Assembly: GCA_947623455.1 (NCBI GenBank)
Contig: OX392530.1
Location: forward strand, 3,819,501-3,883,500
Direction: 5' to 3'
Length of the DNA: 64,000 nt
Source of the DNA: Mimachlamys varia
Lineage: Eukaryota > Mollusca > Bivalvia > Pectinida > Pectinidae
The translations under genes were made by a program, and so were the position numbers. The first letter of the stretch is position 1. Each line of letters starts with the position of its first letter. Below, piece by piece: positions 34,567 through 45,210 of this stretch. The notes beneath the pieces were generated by a model. That model was not told where the DNA came from. It made no database searches and worked only from the letters and a program-made list of their open reading frames with translations.

Positions 34567-34830
34567 AAAAAATAGAAAATACAGAAAAGTTAGCAAAACC
34601 CTGATCCAAAATCGGTTCAACTAAGGGCAAACAAAGAACAAAGGAATTATTAACACGGAAACCCTTGAAAAAGTAAAAAAAAAAAAACAGACCAGGTGTT
34701 TCGGAAAAAAAACTGTTTCTGGTTTCAATAACAACATCAACTATGTAAGTCTATGTCACATCCAAGTAAATGCCAGGTCCTCAAAGTGAGAACTGAGGCA
34801 TCATTCTCAATCACGATGACGCTTACCCAT
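34567..34830 (-). mobile_element. Reverse-transcriptase repeat, copy 11 (decayed)
   Basis: Minus-strand copy next to copy 10 in the same orientation: CCTGATCCAAAATCGGTTCA, then GGCAAACAAAGAACAAAGGA, then ACCAGGTGTTTCGG, and truncated after the TCACATCCAAGTAAATGCC block. Confidence 0.7.
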
Positions 34831-35386
34831 TCGACTCCCCGATGTTAAAAAATGTCCGTTATTATTAAGTTTTGCACTGACGTCGTTCTTGACCAGTGGG
34901 AACTGGGGTTACTACAATGACTTGACAGATAATCAATATAATACAGTATATACATCAGTTACAATATTCTTAGCAATATCACAAGGCAAACACTTTTAGC
35001 ATTAAACATTCATATCTGACATTTCCTCGTGTTTGTTTTGGCGTATGTGTTTTTACAGCATATTATTATCACCCATAAAAACTAATCTCAAAGCTTTTTC
35101 TACCAGTAGATTGTGCATTTAAACAGATATTCATTTACATATCTGTATCTCCGTAAAAGCTTGTTTGTTTGTTTTTTATTCGGCTGCAAACTGCAGATTT
35201 GCAAAAAAACGTTAATGTTTTGTATATCATAAGCGGCCCTCTGTTGTCGCTTGCCGACAGTTCTGACAGTGATGGGAGCCACGTCCTGTTAGATAATATT
35301 TACTGTGGTGGTCGGTTGACGGCGGTTGTCGATGTTTTCAGTGATCAACAGAAACGAAACAACAACAGTAAGACATTTGACTTCCG
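34831..35386. other. Unassigned region
   Basis: The 109-codon frame at 35169-35498 runs into tandem-repeat units at its end. No family recognised. Confidence 0.3.
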
Positions 35387-35487
35387 TGACAGTCTACGGT
35401 GGCCGGTACGGGATATAAATGTACATCTCTGCCTGTTTCGACACACAGACAGTCAACGGTGGCCAATGCGGGATATATATCATAAAG
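35387..35487. repeat. Two outlying units of the 52-bp minisatellite
   Basis: GACAGTCTACGGTGGCCGGT, then ACGGGATATAAAT and CTGTTTCGACACACAGACAG, then GTCAACGGTGGCCAATGCGG. These are diverged copies of the array at 36170, separated from it by about 680 bp of other sequence. Confidence 0.88.
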
Positions 35488-36169
35488 AAATTTTATGATA
35501 AAAGTGCTTTATTTGAACTTTAATTTAATTCCTTATTTGGTGTATTTTAAGCTACAAAGTTCCGAACTTTCATTTCATTTATTCCATCTGACAATGCTAA
35601 TAAGAAACTATTTTATGTAAATTGTTTGTATCATAATTCTCCATAACTCGTGTTAATTTAAATAAGGTCTATTTACAAAAGTTTCCTTTGAAGTCGTTAC
35701 AATATGGATATGTAATTCGTTTGAATCATTGTTGTCAGATTAATTTATGTAGCAACTATGTCCATCGTATACCATATACCTTTTAACTTTTGCGTAACAG
35801 GATTAACTAGTCTTACCAGGTCGGAATCGGACAAAGGACAGCGAGGTAGAATTATCTCACCTGGTCGGGTACGGCTTGGGTCTGAAAGGCCAATTGCTTT
35901 AGTGATAGATGTCACTCACTTATTGTATGTTCTCTTTTGCTATTGTAACAATGTACTTAATGGAACTATTATGCTTGTAAGATCAGTTAGGACCAAGGCC
36001 TCGGACTATACGGGTGTAATTTTGGATGCTCCAGAAATCGCCTACCGACCTAGAGAAAGTTACCTTAATAAATCTTTATTTGGACCACATTTCGATCTCC
36101 AGAACTTTTACTTTCTTCACTGACAACAACACCCCTCAAACGCCTAGTGATATATATAAAGGCTGTCTC
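35488..36169. other. Spacer between two parts of the 52-bp array
   Basis: Contains a 121-codon frame (35758-36123; starts MSIVYHIPFNFCVTGLTSLT). I recognise no domain. It could be a single small gene or chance; there is no supporting context. Confidence 0.25.
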
Positions 36170-37022
36170 TGCACACAACAGTCTACGGTGGCCAGTACGA
36201 GATATATATCCGCCTGTTTCGCCCCACAGACAGTCTACGGTGGCCAGTACGGGATATATATTCGCCTGTCTTGACACACAGACAGTTTACGGTGGCCAGT
36301 ACGGGATATATATCCGCCTGTCTCGACACACACACAGTCTACGGTGACCAGTACGGGATATATATCCGCCTGTCTCGACACACACACAGTCTACGGTGAC
36401 CAGTACGGGAATCAAATGTACATCTCTGCCTCTCTCGACACACAGACAGTCTACGGTGGCCAGTACGGGATATATATCAACCTGTCTCGACACACACAAC
36501 AGTCTACGGTGACCAGTACGGAATATATATCCGCCTGTCTCGACACCCAGACAGTCTACGGTGACCAATACGGGATATATATCCGCCTGTCTCGACATAC
36601 ATACAGTCTAAGGTGACCAGTACGGGATATATATCCGCCTGTCTCGACACACACACAGTCTACGGTGACCAGTACGGAATATATATCCGTCTGTCTCGAC
36701 ACACACACAGTCTACGGTGACCAGTACGGGATATATAACCGCCTGTCTCGACACACACACAGTCTACGGTGACCAGTACGGGATATATATCCGCCTGTCT
36801 CGACACACACACAGTCTACGGTGACCAGTACGGGATATATATCCGCCTGTCTAGACACACAGACAGTCTACGGTGACCAGTACGGGATACACATCCGCCT
36901 GTCACGACACACAGACAGTCTATGGTGGCCAGTACGGAATACACATCCGCCTGTCTCGATACACAGACAGTCTACGGTGGCCAGTACGGAATACACATCC
37001 GCCTGTCTCGACACACAGACGA
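36170..37022. repeat. Minisatellite, about 52-bp unit, about 16 copies
   Basis: The unit GACAGTCTACGGTGGCCAGT plus ACGGGATATATATCCGCCTG and TCTCGACACACA. GGTGGCC and GGTGACC variants occur in blocks, and two units have an ATCAAATGTACATC insertion-like variant. The repeat gives open frames such as TVYGGQYGIYIRLSRHT on the plus strand and matching minus frames. Confidence 0.95.
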
Positions 37023-39367
37023 CTAATAAAAGATTGGTTAGCTTGCTAGATAGTCTACATTACTGTTTGTGTTCGCGAAACCATGCGACGGATGGTTCCG
37101 AACAAATTCACAATAATGGAATATTTCCCTTTATGTTTTGTTGTCAAATAAACTGTGTATTCGCATAAACTAATATCCAAGAGCATTGAATAGCCGTACC
37201 CAGCATGTTGTTCGCCGTCATCTCACTTAAAATAATATGCCGAAATATTCATTTTTTTTTAACCTAAAAAATTTTATATTGAGGATAAGATAAGCAGGTA
37301 GACCCTAACCGCGAGTTTCTTTATTTGTTTCTACGTCTACCTAAAAGCAATGTAATTGAAGCCATCGGTATTTTTTGAACAACGATTCCGACTGCGTTCA
37401 CACATGTTTAAAATGATTAATTTTGCTGAAAGCACATCAACATCAACAATGCATATGAAGCCTGGGGCATTCTATTGCATAGCATAATTTATTTCATATT
37501 GATCGCTTTTACTAAAAAGGTTAGAAACTTGAAAATTTTGAACGACCTTAATGGAATTCGGGATTTTATTCATTACGTTTCATAATTGTACCGATAACGT
37601 TTTTTTCTCTATGGTTGTCTCTGTAACTGGTGAACATTTTCATGAAAATCATCCCATTTTTCATGTTTCCAAAAATTTAAAACGCAATTCCCATGTATGG
37701 CTCTTATAACTGGGTGTTTAATAAAAATCCCTCCGTGGAAAGTTGAAGTCCTGAGAGGACCAATATACGTAACTTCAGGAATTGTTTTTGAAAAATTATG
37801 AAAAAACTCCAGATGATAACCATGCAAAAATAAACATGAGCGGTAAAAAATCCGGTAACAAAGAAACTTGACAGAAAAATCCAAAGAATTGAAAAGAAAA
37901 TCCAAGTGTGGTCCACTTCAACAACAAGCCGAAGTTAGAAGACAGTTCAAAATGGACGCGTGTTTACAAATACCGAATGTCAACTTCTACTGTACCGGTA
38001 ACTGCGTAAGAATTCATCTTGCATATTGCTGATATCAGTTAATCTTAACTAAATTTTTAAATATAATTAGTCATAAGGCTTAATTTTCGCTTCAAGTTTC
38101 GCCGAAAGTTACGTATATTGGGCCTTTAAGCGACAAACTGCTGCGTCAACTCGAACGCGTTAATCCATTACATGCGCTTATCATTTCATTTTCATTGGCA
38201 ATTTTAAAGGGTATCATGTGAAGAGTGATCAGGGGCCAGTCTGTGTTGTAGTCATATCCAGGCTGACCAATCATGTATATTGCTCGTTTTAAGCAGGTTG
38301 GATAGGGGCCCAGCTTCCTCCCTGGACAAAGGGATCATTTTATAGCAGTGCGCGTAGCAGGCGAGCTGTTAATGTAATCATAATCAAATTCAAAAATATA
38401 ACTTCGACATTTTTGTGTGTAATTAACACTTCAATTAAACTTACCTGGCAGTAATGCTACATTTTGTAATAGCTATAGTTCACAGCTAGGTATTTGACAT
38501 ATCTGGATGTCACGTGTACAGAGAGTGCTTTGGAACACTATACTCAATCGCTGATAGGTGATTATAGATATCCTCTCATGTTCGTTTCATATTCCGCTTA
38601 CAACCATCTACAACAAACTCACAGTCAAAAATATTTAACTCGTTTTATGCCATGCATGCACCAATATATTTATTCAGGAGGATATCTTATTAAAGTATGT
38701 ATGGTTAAAAACATAACATTACTCTCGTCGAAAAAATTAAAATGGTACATTTGTACCTCGATCTATAAGAGCCCGACATTCAACTATTATGTCACTATTA
38801 TGGTCGAGTCAAAGTCAAAGCTTGATAAGATGTTTACAGTTTAAAACGTTAGACGTTTCTATATTAAAGGATTTTATAGAATATCTATAGAACGTTTACC
38901 ACGTTATCGCCAAGGAAATAAAGAAATATTCGCTGTCATGATAGACGACGGGAGATAACTCTCATATCGAAAAAGTCATTCAAGTATCTTTATTTGATAG
39001 CATCGCTACCACTTAAATATTATCAGTGGAGCAAGCAAAATAAAACATTTCAGACTGTTTTCATATCAAAACAGTCCTGTTTCTATACTAGCCTATCAAT
39101 GCATTTCAAATGCAACAATATATTGATTGTACCGAATACCACAGTGTGAATGACGGAGACAAAAAAGAACGAATTCAAAATTGGCACGAAAGACAAAAAC
39201 GTAAAACAGAGAATATACAAATACAGAAAGGAAAATAACAACATAAGTGAAGCCGGTTTACACACATTATCATTTACAGAAAACAAGTCACGAATTTCAT
39301 TTTAAACATACAGTTAGCCTGACCAGTACAGGTTTAAGTTGTAACGTACATCAGCAGCTTTTTACAC
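37023..39367. other. Unassigned AT-rich region
   Basis: Frames at 37609-37905 (minus) and 38494-38844 (plus, 116 codons) are not recognised and have AT-driven composition. No arrays or RNA genes seen. Confidence 0.35.
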
Positions 39368-39601
39368 TTTGGTTTGGTTTATTTTTTACGTCCTATTAAC
39401 AGCCAGGGTCATTTAAGGACGTGCCAGGTTTTGGAGTTGGAGGAGAGCCGGGGTACATGAACCCGGTGAAAAACCACCGACCTACGGTCAGTACATGGCA
39501 ACTGCCCCACGTGGGATTCGAACTCGCAACCCAGATCTAGAGGTGGAGGGCTAGCGGCAGAATGTCGGAACATCTCAACAACTGGGCCACCGCGGCCCTC
39601 C
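39368..39601 (-). mobile_element. tRNA-derived SINE, full-length-looking (minus strand)
   Basis: The head at 39601 (GAGGGCCGCGGTGGCCCAGT) has A box TGGCCCAGTTG (39579-39589) and a B box AGTTCGAATCC (39514-39524) one base off consensus. The body includes CCACGTGGGGCAGTTGCCAT and GGTGGTTTTTCACCGGGTTC. The tail at 39368 reads, on the plus strand, TTTGGTTTGGTTTATTTTTT. I recognise this as a high-copy type in scallop-like bivalve genomes (recollection, not a database result). Confidence 0.85.
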
Positions 39602-39941
39602 TACTTTTTACACCAAATGGTAAGGAATTACATGAAATTTATAATAATCAAAATCATTTATAAGTTGACCCTTCAGCATATTGGAATCCTTCTAAAAATT
39701 CCGGATGAATGTCGTCATTTTCCTTGAAATCCCGGTACAAGTCATTCCATGGCCATCGTTCTATATTTCTTTATCTGTTTAGCATGACAATGCCATACTT
39801 TAGGTATACAAGTATTCATAAATATATTTAGAGAAAGCTGCAATCCAAACACTTCAGACAGGCAGATATTGTTCGTTTAAACATAATGAGAATTCAGAAG
39901 TTATGAACCTGTCATTTTCGCGTCAACATTAAAATAATTAA
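39602..39941. other. Unassigned spacer
   Basis: Nothing recognisable between the SINE and the minus-strand frame that follows. Confidence 0.4.
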
Positions 39942-40376
39942 TCAGTGATGTCTTGATCGATGAGTTGAAGACTGCGATTTGTACGTAGGATCGGGGTCAA
40001 CCTTTACACAAGGTGTTTTTTCCACAGTGATTATATAGATGTATACAACAATGTTCCTGTTGTTCCGTGAGAAATGCCAAACATGTACATCGTGTTGTGT
40101 TGTAGACTGTCCTTTCTCCGGTAACCAGGCAGACGCGATGCCGTGTTCTATAGACCCAATGATGAAGACTTCGCAAGCCATCAGGTATACCATCGCGGGG
40201 GCATCGCTGTAACCCGAACGAGAGAAATTGGTAACTGCGTTTAATAAAGCTTTTCTGTAGACATCAACTGCACTTTTTGATTCAAATAAGCCGGCAGTAC
40301 ATGTATTTACAAAAGTAAACCCTGGATATCTAGGATGATTAAAGGGGTGTAGAGAGCGTATGTGCGTTACCCCCAT
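39942..40376 (-). CDS. Unassigned 144-codon frame or exon
   Basis: The middle of the frame (about 40310 to 40060) has balanced codon use and a protein-like pattern: an amphipathic SAVDVYRKALLNAVTNFSRS stretch, then APAMVYLMACEVFIIGSIEH and GIASAWLPEKGQS. I do not recognise the family. The first 15 or so codons come from the tandem repeat at 40317-40575, so the apparent ATG at 40376 is probably not the real start. An AG near 40319 on the minus strand could be an acceptor. It may be an exon of an unidentified gene or a domesticated or decayed sequence. Confidence 0.3.
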   Translation of the reverse strand: MGVTHIRSLHPFNHPRYPGFTFVNTCTAGLFESKSAVDVYRKALLNAVTNFSRSGYSDAPAMVYLMACEVFIIGSIEHGIASAWLPEKGQSTTQHDVHVWHFSRNNRNIVVYIYIITVEKTPCVKVDPDPTYKSQSSTHRSRHH

Positions 40377-40575
40377 ATATCAAGGATGATTCCAGGGGTG
40401 TAACGAGCGTATGTAGGCGTAACACCTGGATATCGGTGATTATTCCAGGGGCGTAGAGAGCGGAGGAGTGTAAACCCTGGATATCGAGAATGGTTCAAGT
40501 GTTGTAGAGAGCGTAGGAGCGTAACCAATTGATATCGAGAATGGTTCCATGGGTGTAGAGAGCGTTGGGGGAAAT
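40317..40575. repeat. Minisatellite, about 50-bp unit, about 5 copies
   Basis: The unit AACCCTGGATATCGAGAATG plus GTTCAAGTGTTGTAGAGAGC and GTAGGAGCGT. Related single units occur at 52875-52902, 53096-53153 and, inverted, 53449-53482. Confidence 0.88.
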
Positions 40576-40903
40576 GTCGAAACTTATTTAAATAGGGTTG
40601 GTGGTATAAAAGAGATTTGTCACATAACACCTAATTTGAGAATTCCATAAGTGGGATCCTATTCTTGAATGCATTTAAACTTGATTCTAATTTCAGAAGT
40701 TTAAATGCCCTCTGACATAAGTGATGTATCCACAATAGCCCATGGAACGTTGGCTTTTTCTTTAACTATAATGTGTATATATACATACACATCATCATCA
40801 AAATGTACGACTTTAGTTCGTTTCCTCTCGTGCATTGACAAGTAGTAAACTCAGAAAGAAAACAACGTCTATCTGAACTGTAAATGACAACTTTACTTCG
40901 CAC
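40576..40903. other. Unassigned spacer
   Basis: Nothing recognisable apart from short A/T runs. Confidence 0.4.
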
Positions 40904-41087
40904 AGAAAGAGAAAATGTAGCGGCCAGACCGGGGTTCGAACCCGGGACCTTCCGAACTCTCTTTTTTTCCAAGTCTTCGCCCCCGAATACCTAAGTTCGG
41001 ATATCCCCTTGCTAAGCGTACTCCCAATGCTTTAGACAAGGATTGGCAAGCTCGCCAATTTTGTAGCTGGAGAAAGAGAAAATATAG
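40904..41087 (-). mobile_element. tRNA-related SINE, partial (minus strand)
   Basis: Contains GGTCCCGGGTTCGAACCCCG with a B box match on the minus strand and the tail GGCCGCTACATTTTCTC. No good A box is seen, so the head is lost or diverged. The 17-base word AGAAAGAGAAAATGTAG (40904-40920) recurs with one mismatch at 41071-41087, either a target duplication or an internal repeat of the SINE. Confidence 0.65.
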
Positions 41088-41149
41088 CACTGAAAGATAA
41101 TTATTAGACATCAGTATCTTTACTGAAAACCACTCAATGAAGATTACAT

Positions 41150-41835
41150 AATTTATAAAATCACACAATAACAGATAATATTTAACTGATGTCACACACT
41201 GTACAAGTTTAACTGATATATTCTGTGATATAAATAAAACATTTGACAGGATTCGGCATGTAGGTATTTTGTATAAACTTTTTTTTAAAAACATGGTATC
41301 AAAAGGAAAAATATTTCAATGGTTTAAAGCTTAGTTATCTGACAGAAACCCAAAGAGAAATATTGATCGATACCGATCAAATACTTATCTATATCTGCAG
41401 GAGTTCCTCAAGGATATGTTCTTCGGTCCTTTTTTCTATCATTTTTACTGACAGCTGATGTAACTTCTTATATTAACTTGTTCGCAGTTGATACTTTTCT
41501 ATATGTTATTGCAGATAGTGATGATGACCTTAATACACCTGCTGATAAACTGAATGATGCTCTTTCATCAATTTCATTAAGCCAACCAATGGCAAATTAT
41601 TTTTAATCCAACTAAAACAGTAACTTTTACTCTAAGCTTTCTAACTCTCATCCCCCTCTTTTCTATAATAGCCATACTATAACGCAGCATGGCTGTCAAA
41701 AACATATATGATCTTAAAGGCTAAGTTAATTCAGGGACGTATACGTCCCTGGTTAATTAAGATGTTTTTGAATGGTGTAGTTGGTATGTCAGATGAAATC
41801 AATTCAACTATACTTAATTATACTATTATACATAT
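41150..41835 (+). pseudogene. LINE reverse-transcriptase fragment, decayed
   Basis: Across frameshifts the plus strand shows FCDINKTFDRIRHVGILYKL, then IFQWFKA-LSDR, then SISAGVPQGYVLRS (the GVPQG motif), then YINLFAVDTFLYVIADSDDD. The catalytic FADD box reads FAVD (41481-41492), so the second essential aspartate pair is broken. A further helix, LNDALSSIS, and an NPTKTVTFTLS strand follow. The order fits jockey or CR1-like non-LTR reverse transcriptases. Multiple stops and frameshifts are present. Confidence 0.85.
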
Positions 41836-41849
41836 ATATCTTTGTATAT

Positions 41850-42400
41850 ATTCAATTCAATTCATTTTATTTCCGTAAGTTGTACAACTTATAGGATACG
41901 CATACATGGTACATTCATCAGCAAAAGCTAAATTATCTACATTTTCAGCAACAATATAATCATGCATCCTTATCATCATCATCATCATCATCATCATCAT
42001 CGTTATCATGGGGAAAATACAAGTACAAACAAAACGAGAACCTTAATCGATTTGGAAAAAATAGTTAGGTAAGACAAAAATATAATTTAAGTACTCCTCC
42101 GTTTGTAGGCTTCAACGATAAATTTACCCAACATATTCAGTTCCTTGACATTGTGTGTATTTAATAGTTCGATAAGTTTGAATACAGATGGTTTTTGCCA
42201 GTAATATTTTTTAATATATTTTTTTCTTAGATCTTGATGACAAGGGCAAGTAAGTAGAAAATGAAATTCATCTTCTACTTCTACTAGATCACAGTTAATA
42301 CAATATCTAATATTTCTTGTAATATTCTAGTACCTTCCCGTTTCTATTGACAGATTGTGAGCTGACATACGTAATTTGGTAATCATAATTCGACGTTGTG
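41850..42400 (-). pseudogene. LINE 3' end with C-terminal zinc-knuckle-like domain
   Basis: On the minus strand one frame (42383 to about 42107) reads ITKLRMSAHNLSIETGRY, one stop, then NIRYCINCDLVEVEDEFHFL, LTCPCHQDLRKKYI and a helical end KELNMLGKFIVEAYKRRS. The C-x2-C ... ED-x-H-x4-C spacing is the usual end of reverse-transcriptase ORFs in RTE/L2/CR1-like LINEs. A 3' UTR with a GAT microsatellite (41969-42001), AATAAA (41866-41871) and a TGAATTGAAT tail (41850-41864) completes the 3' terminus. It is in opposite orientation to the fragment at 41150. Confidence 0.85.
41969..42001. repeat. ATC/GAT microsatellite
   Basis: Eleven or so ATC triplets in the 3' UTR of the LINE fragment. Confidence 0.95.
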
Positions 42401-42415
42401 TTAGAGGTTATATAG

Positions 42416-42592
42416 AGGTTACACAACGAGTGGCTGTTGGATATGGAATTTATTTCACTCGAGTTAATTATTTTTTTAAAGTTACAAAAGACACGAGCTT
42501 TAGCGAGTGTCTTTTGTAACTTTTAAAAAATAATTAACGAGCGTGAAATAAATTCCATATCCAATAACCAATAACCGCGAGTCGTGTGACCT
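42416..42592. mobile_element. Foldback element, about 177 bp
   Basis: Long inverted arms (GGATATGGAATTTATTTCAC, then TCGAGTTAATTATTTTTTTA, AAGTTACAAAAGACACGAGC and inverse) around a tiny centre (TTTAG). Outer parts (GGTTACACAACGAGTGGCTG and the inverse of CGCGAGTCGTGTGACC) are less well matched. It sits next to the 5' break of the LINE fragment. Confidence 0.82.
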
Positions 42593-44015
42593 GTTTCTAC
42601 CACAATAATATTTATTCGGCAGTTGTAGTGTTGTTTTCTGGAGTGACTCGCGGATTTGCGGGAAATCACATCATCTCGAATACATTCCCGCCAAGTTGTG
42701 ACGACTCCAACAATTGATGACGTCGTCAACAATCCACATTTCCGGTCAAATTTCAACATCTCAACCAATCAAAAGTCCGGAAGGTCACATTCCACTAGTG
42801 GTATATAACATATATTTATCCAACAGTCAGCACGTTTATACAATGGTCTGAGAGTGGAGTAACACAGGGTATTGTGGTAGAAAAAGAACTTCTTGATGTA
42901 TAAGTAATTCAGATTTAATAAAGTAGCTCTAAAATGTTATTTATATAAATCATAATAAAGGTATGAGAGTGATTGAGAAAGGGATCTTTAATTGATAAAA
43001 TATAATACTGCTCATTTCCTACTCCATCTACATCGAAATAGAATATTGAATTGTCAGTGTGTATATATACACATGTACATGTACTTATAAAGGATACTGG
43101 TTATCTTTGTTGGAAACGACTTCCATATTGTAAATAGACTTAGCCTGTTTCTAATCATTTTATTGATACACATATATACAATGTCTTTGTAGTACTTGTT
43201 TATATGTATTGTAAAAATAATAAAATACATTCATGAAATTAAATATATGACGATAATTTACACAAATCTGAATCTTATATACATATACATATCAATAAAT
43301 ATATGATAATTTACACATACATTTTTGTATCTGATAGGATGTGTAATACCGGTATATGATATTTTATCCTAAATGTGCAGCTGTTTTATGCAGTACCTAT
43401 TTATTATTTATTTGTATGCAAATATCATAAGTTATTGAGTATCCCATAAATTACTAGAAGTTGATTTACCTGTGTAATTTACCTGTACATCATTTCTGCT
43501 ATAGACTATATAGACTATATATAACTCACTATCATCACAACGGGGGGTTCCCACGTTCCCCACTTTTTATATAACAAAGGAAAGTTTTGATATAGGAGAA
43601 CAATGGCAAACCAATTATAATCTGTTTCTTACTAGGTAACCTATAATTACCTGAGTGTGTAAAAATCACTTGTGTGAATGTTGGTACCTGTGTTTATAGA
43701 CTATAGTATATATAAGACCAAACACTTGATTACATGGGCAAAAAATGTATTTATAATATAACTCTATTTCATTCATTGGATTTTCTTAATTACATCAATT
43801 ACAGTAAAATTAAGTTACACTGTATATGTTAGTACATGCGTTTCAATACTTGTACATAATGATTACATATTACATTTAATTCAATATTTCAAACACTTCA
43901 AATTTACATGTTACATGATGAATTATCAATAGGATATCTTCATTATTAACTGAAAGTTCCATAGTCAATTGCAATATTTGCATAACATTGTTTAATTACA
44001 AATACTTTATAGCAA
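42593..44015. other. Unassigned AT-rich region
   Basis: Nothing coding recognised. Repeated TATATACATATACAT-type words occur. GGTTCCCACGTTCCCCACTT near 43547 has an inverse near 45221, flanking the next LINE fragment. Confidence 0.4.
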
Positions 44016-44020
44016 AATCA

Positions 44021-45210
44021 AAAAGCTATATTGTGTATTCGTCGATTATAATAAAACATTCGATTATGACAAATCTCATGACAAACATTGGCTTTAAATA
44101 TGGAGAAGTTGAATTAGGGAAAAATTGTTGAATATAATTAAGTCAGTTGATGAAAATTGCAAAATCTTTTACAAAATTAAGCAGGAAATTGTATGCTTTG
44201 TTCTATATTCATGTCAGACTTTTACAAGGATAGGCTTTTAGTTATCACCCATGCTGTTTTCTCTGTTTGTAAATTATATGGAAAGCGTACTTATTAATTC
44301 TAATTGACAGAATTATCAATTACAATTACTTAATCAATTTCTTATAGTATTCGCTAATGATAGTTTATTTTCAGAAGATGTTGAAGATTTTGAAAATATG
44401 CTAGATTATTTGCAGGTTTATACTGAAAAATAAAGTTCAACTGTGAATACAGGAAAACAAAAAATGTCAATTTTATTTATTACATATGCAACAGCATATA
44501 GGATTACAATTACATACATATTAAATCATTTAGCATTTTGCAAGATGTCGGAGACCACAACTAATATAATTCAAATATTTATAATACAGCTCAATACGCC
44601 AATGACTTTATCGTGAGAAAATTCATATACAATTCAAGAACAAACAACATCCAAACATAATTATCAGTTTGAAACCTACATTTGTACCTTCATACATACG
44701 TGAAGTATCCATGTTCAGGAGTCGGATTTATAAAAGTTACTACGCGAATATTGCCGAATGAACATGGGAAATATCATGGAAGGAACTACATGCTTAATAT
44801 TGAAACAAAAATATCTTTTTATTCACCATTTGACATGTATGTCACATGTATACTTAATTATGGTTGTGAGGTGTAGACTAGGGTCATCATCTAGCACCAA
44901 AAATCGAAACTGTACATCTTCTTTTTCTGAACTATTGAATGTGCAGTAAACTGTTGATAGTTCTATGGTTTATTTTGAAACGGGTAGATCTTATTTACAT
45001 GAACAGCGTAAAACAAATATCATGAAATATTGGTTAAAATTGATGAAAAGAAAAAACATGTGTATAAAAGGTATGTTATGATACTTTTTTGAGCTCAATA
45101 TCAGAAAGCCAAGTTATAAATCAAACTGGATTTATCAAGTTAAATATGATTTATGCAGAATCTATGATCTGTTAAATTTTATTCATATAAGATCATATTG
45201 AAGTTACAAT
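44021..45210 (+). pseudogene. LINE reverse-transcriptase region, decayed, second family
   Basis: Plus-strand pieces in order: KLYCVFVDYNKTFDYD (RT motif with catalytic D), a G-SYHPCCFLCL-like remnant of the GxxLSPLLF box, VFANDSLFSEDVEDFENMLD (FADD box changed to FAND, 44350-44361), YLQVYTEK, and far downstream ETGRSYLHEQRKTNIMKYWL, KLM from the C-terminal part. Stops and frameshifts are frequent. The family differs from the fragment at 41150-41835. Confidence 0.8.

Noticed and set aside
36065..37168. Several frames of 66-115 codons with YGGQYGIYIRLS periods
   Set aside because: They derive from the 52-bp minisatellite, in shifting frames as unit length varies.
40922..40945. tRNA gene at a perfect B box palindrome
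   Set aside because: There is no A box or acceptor stem; flanks match a SINE tail.
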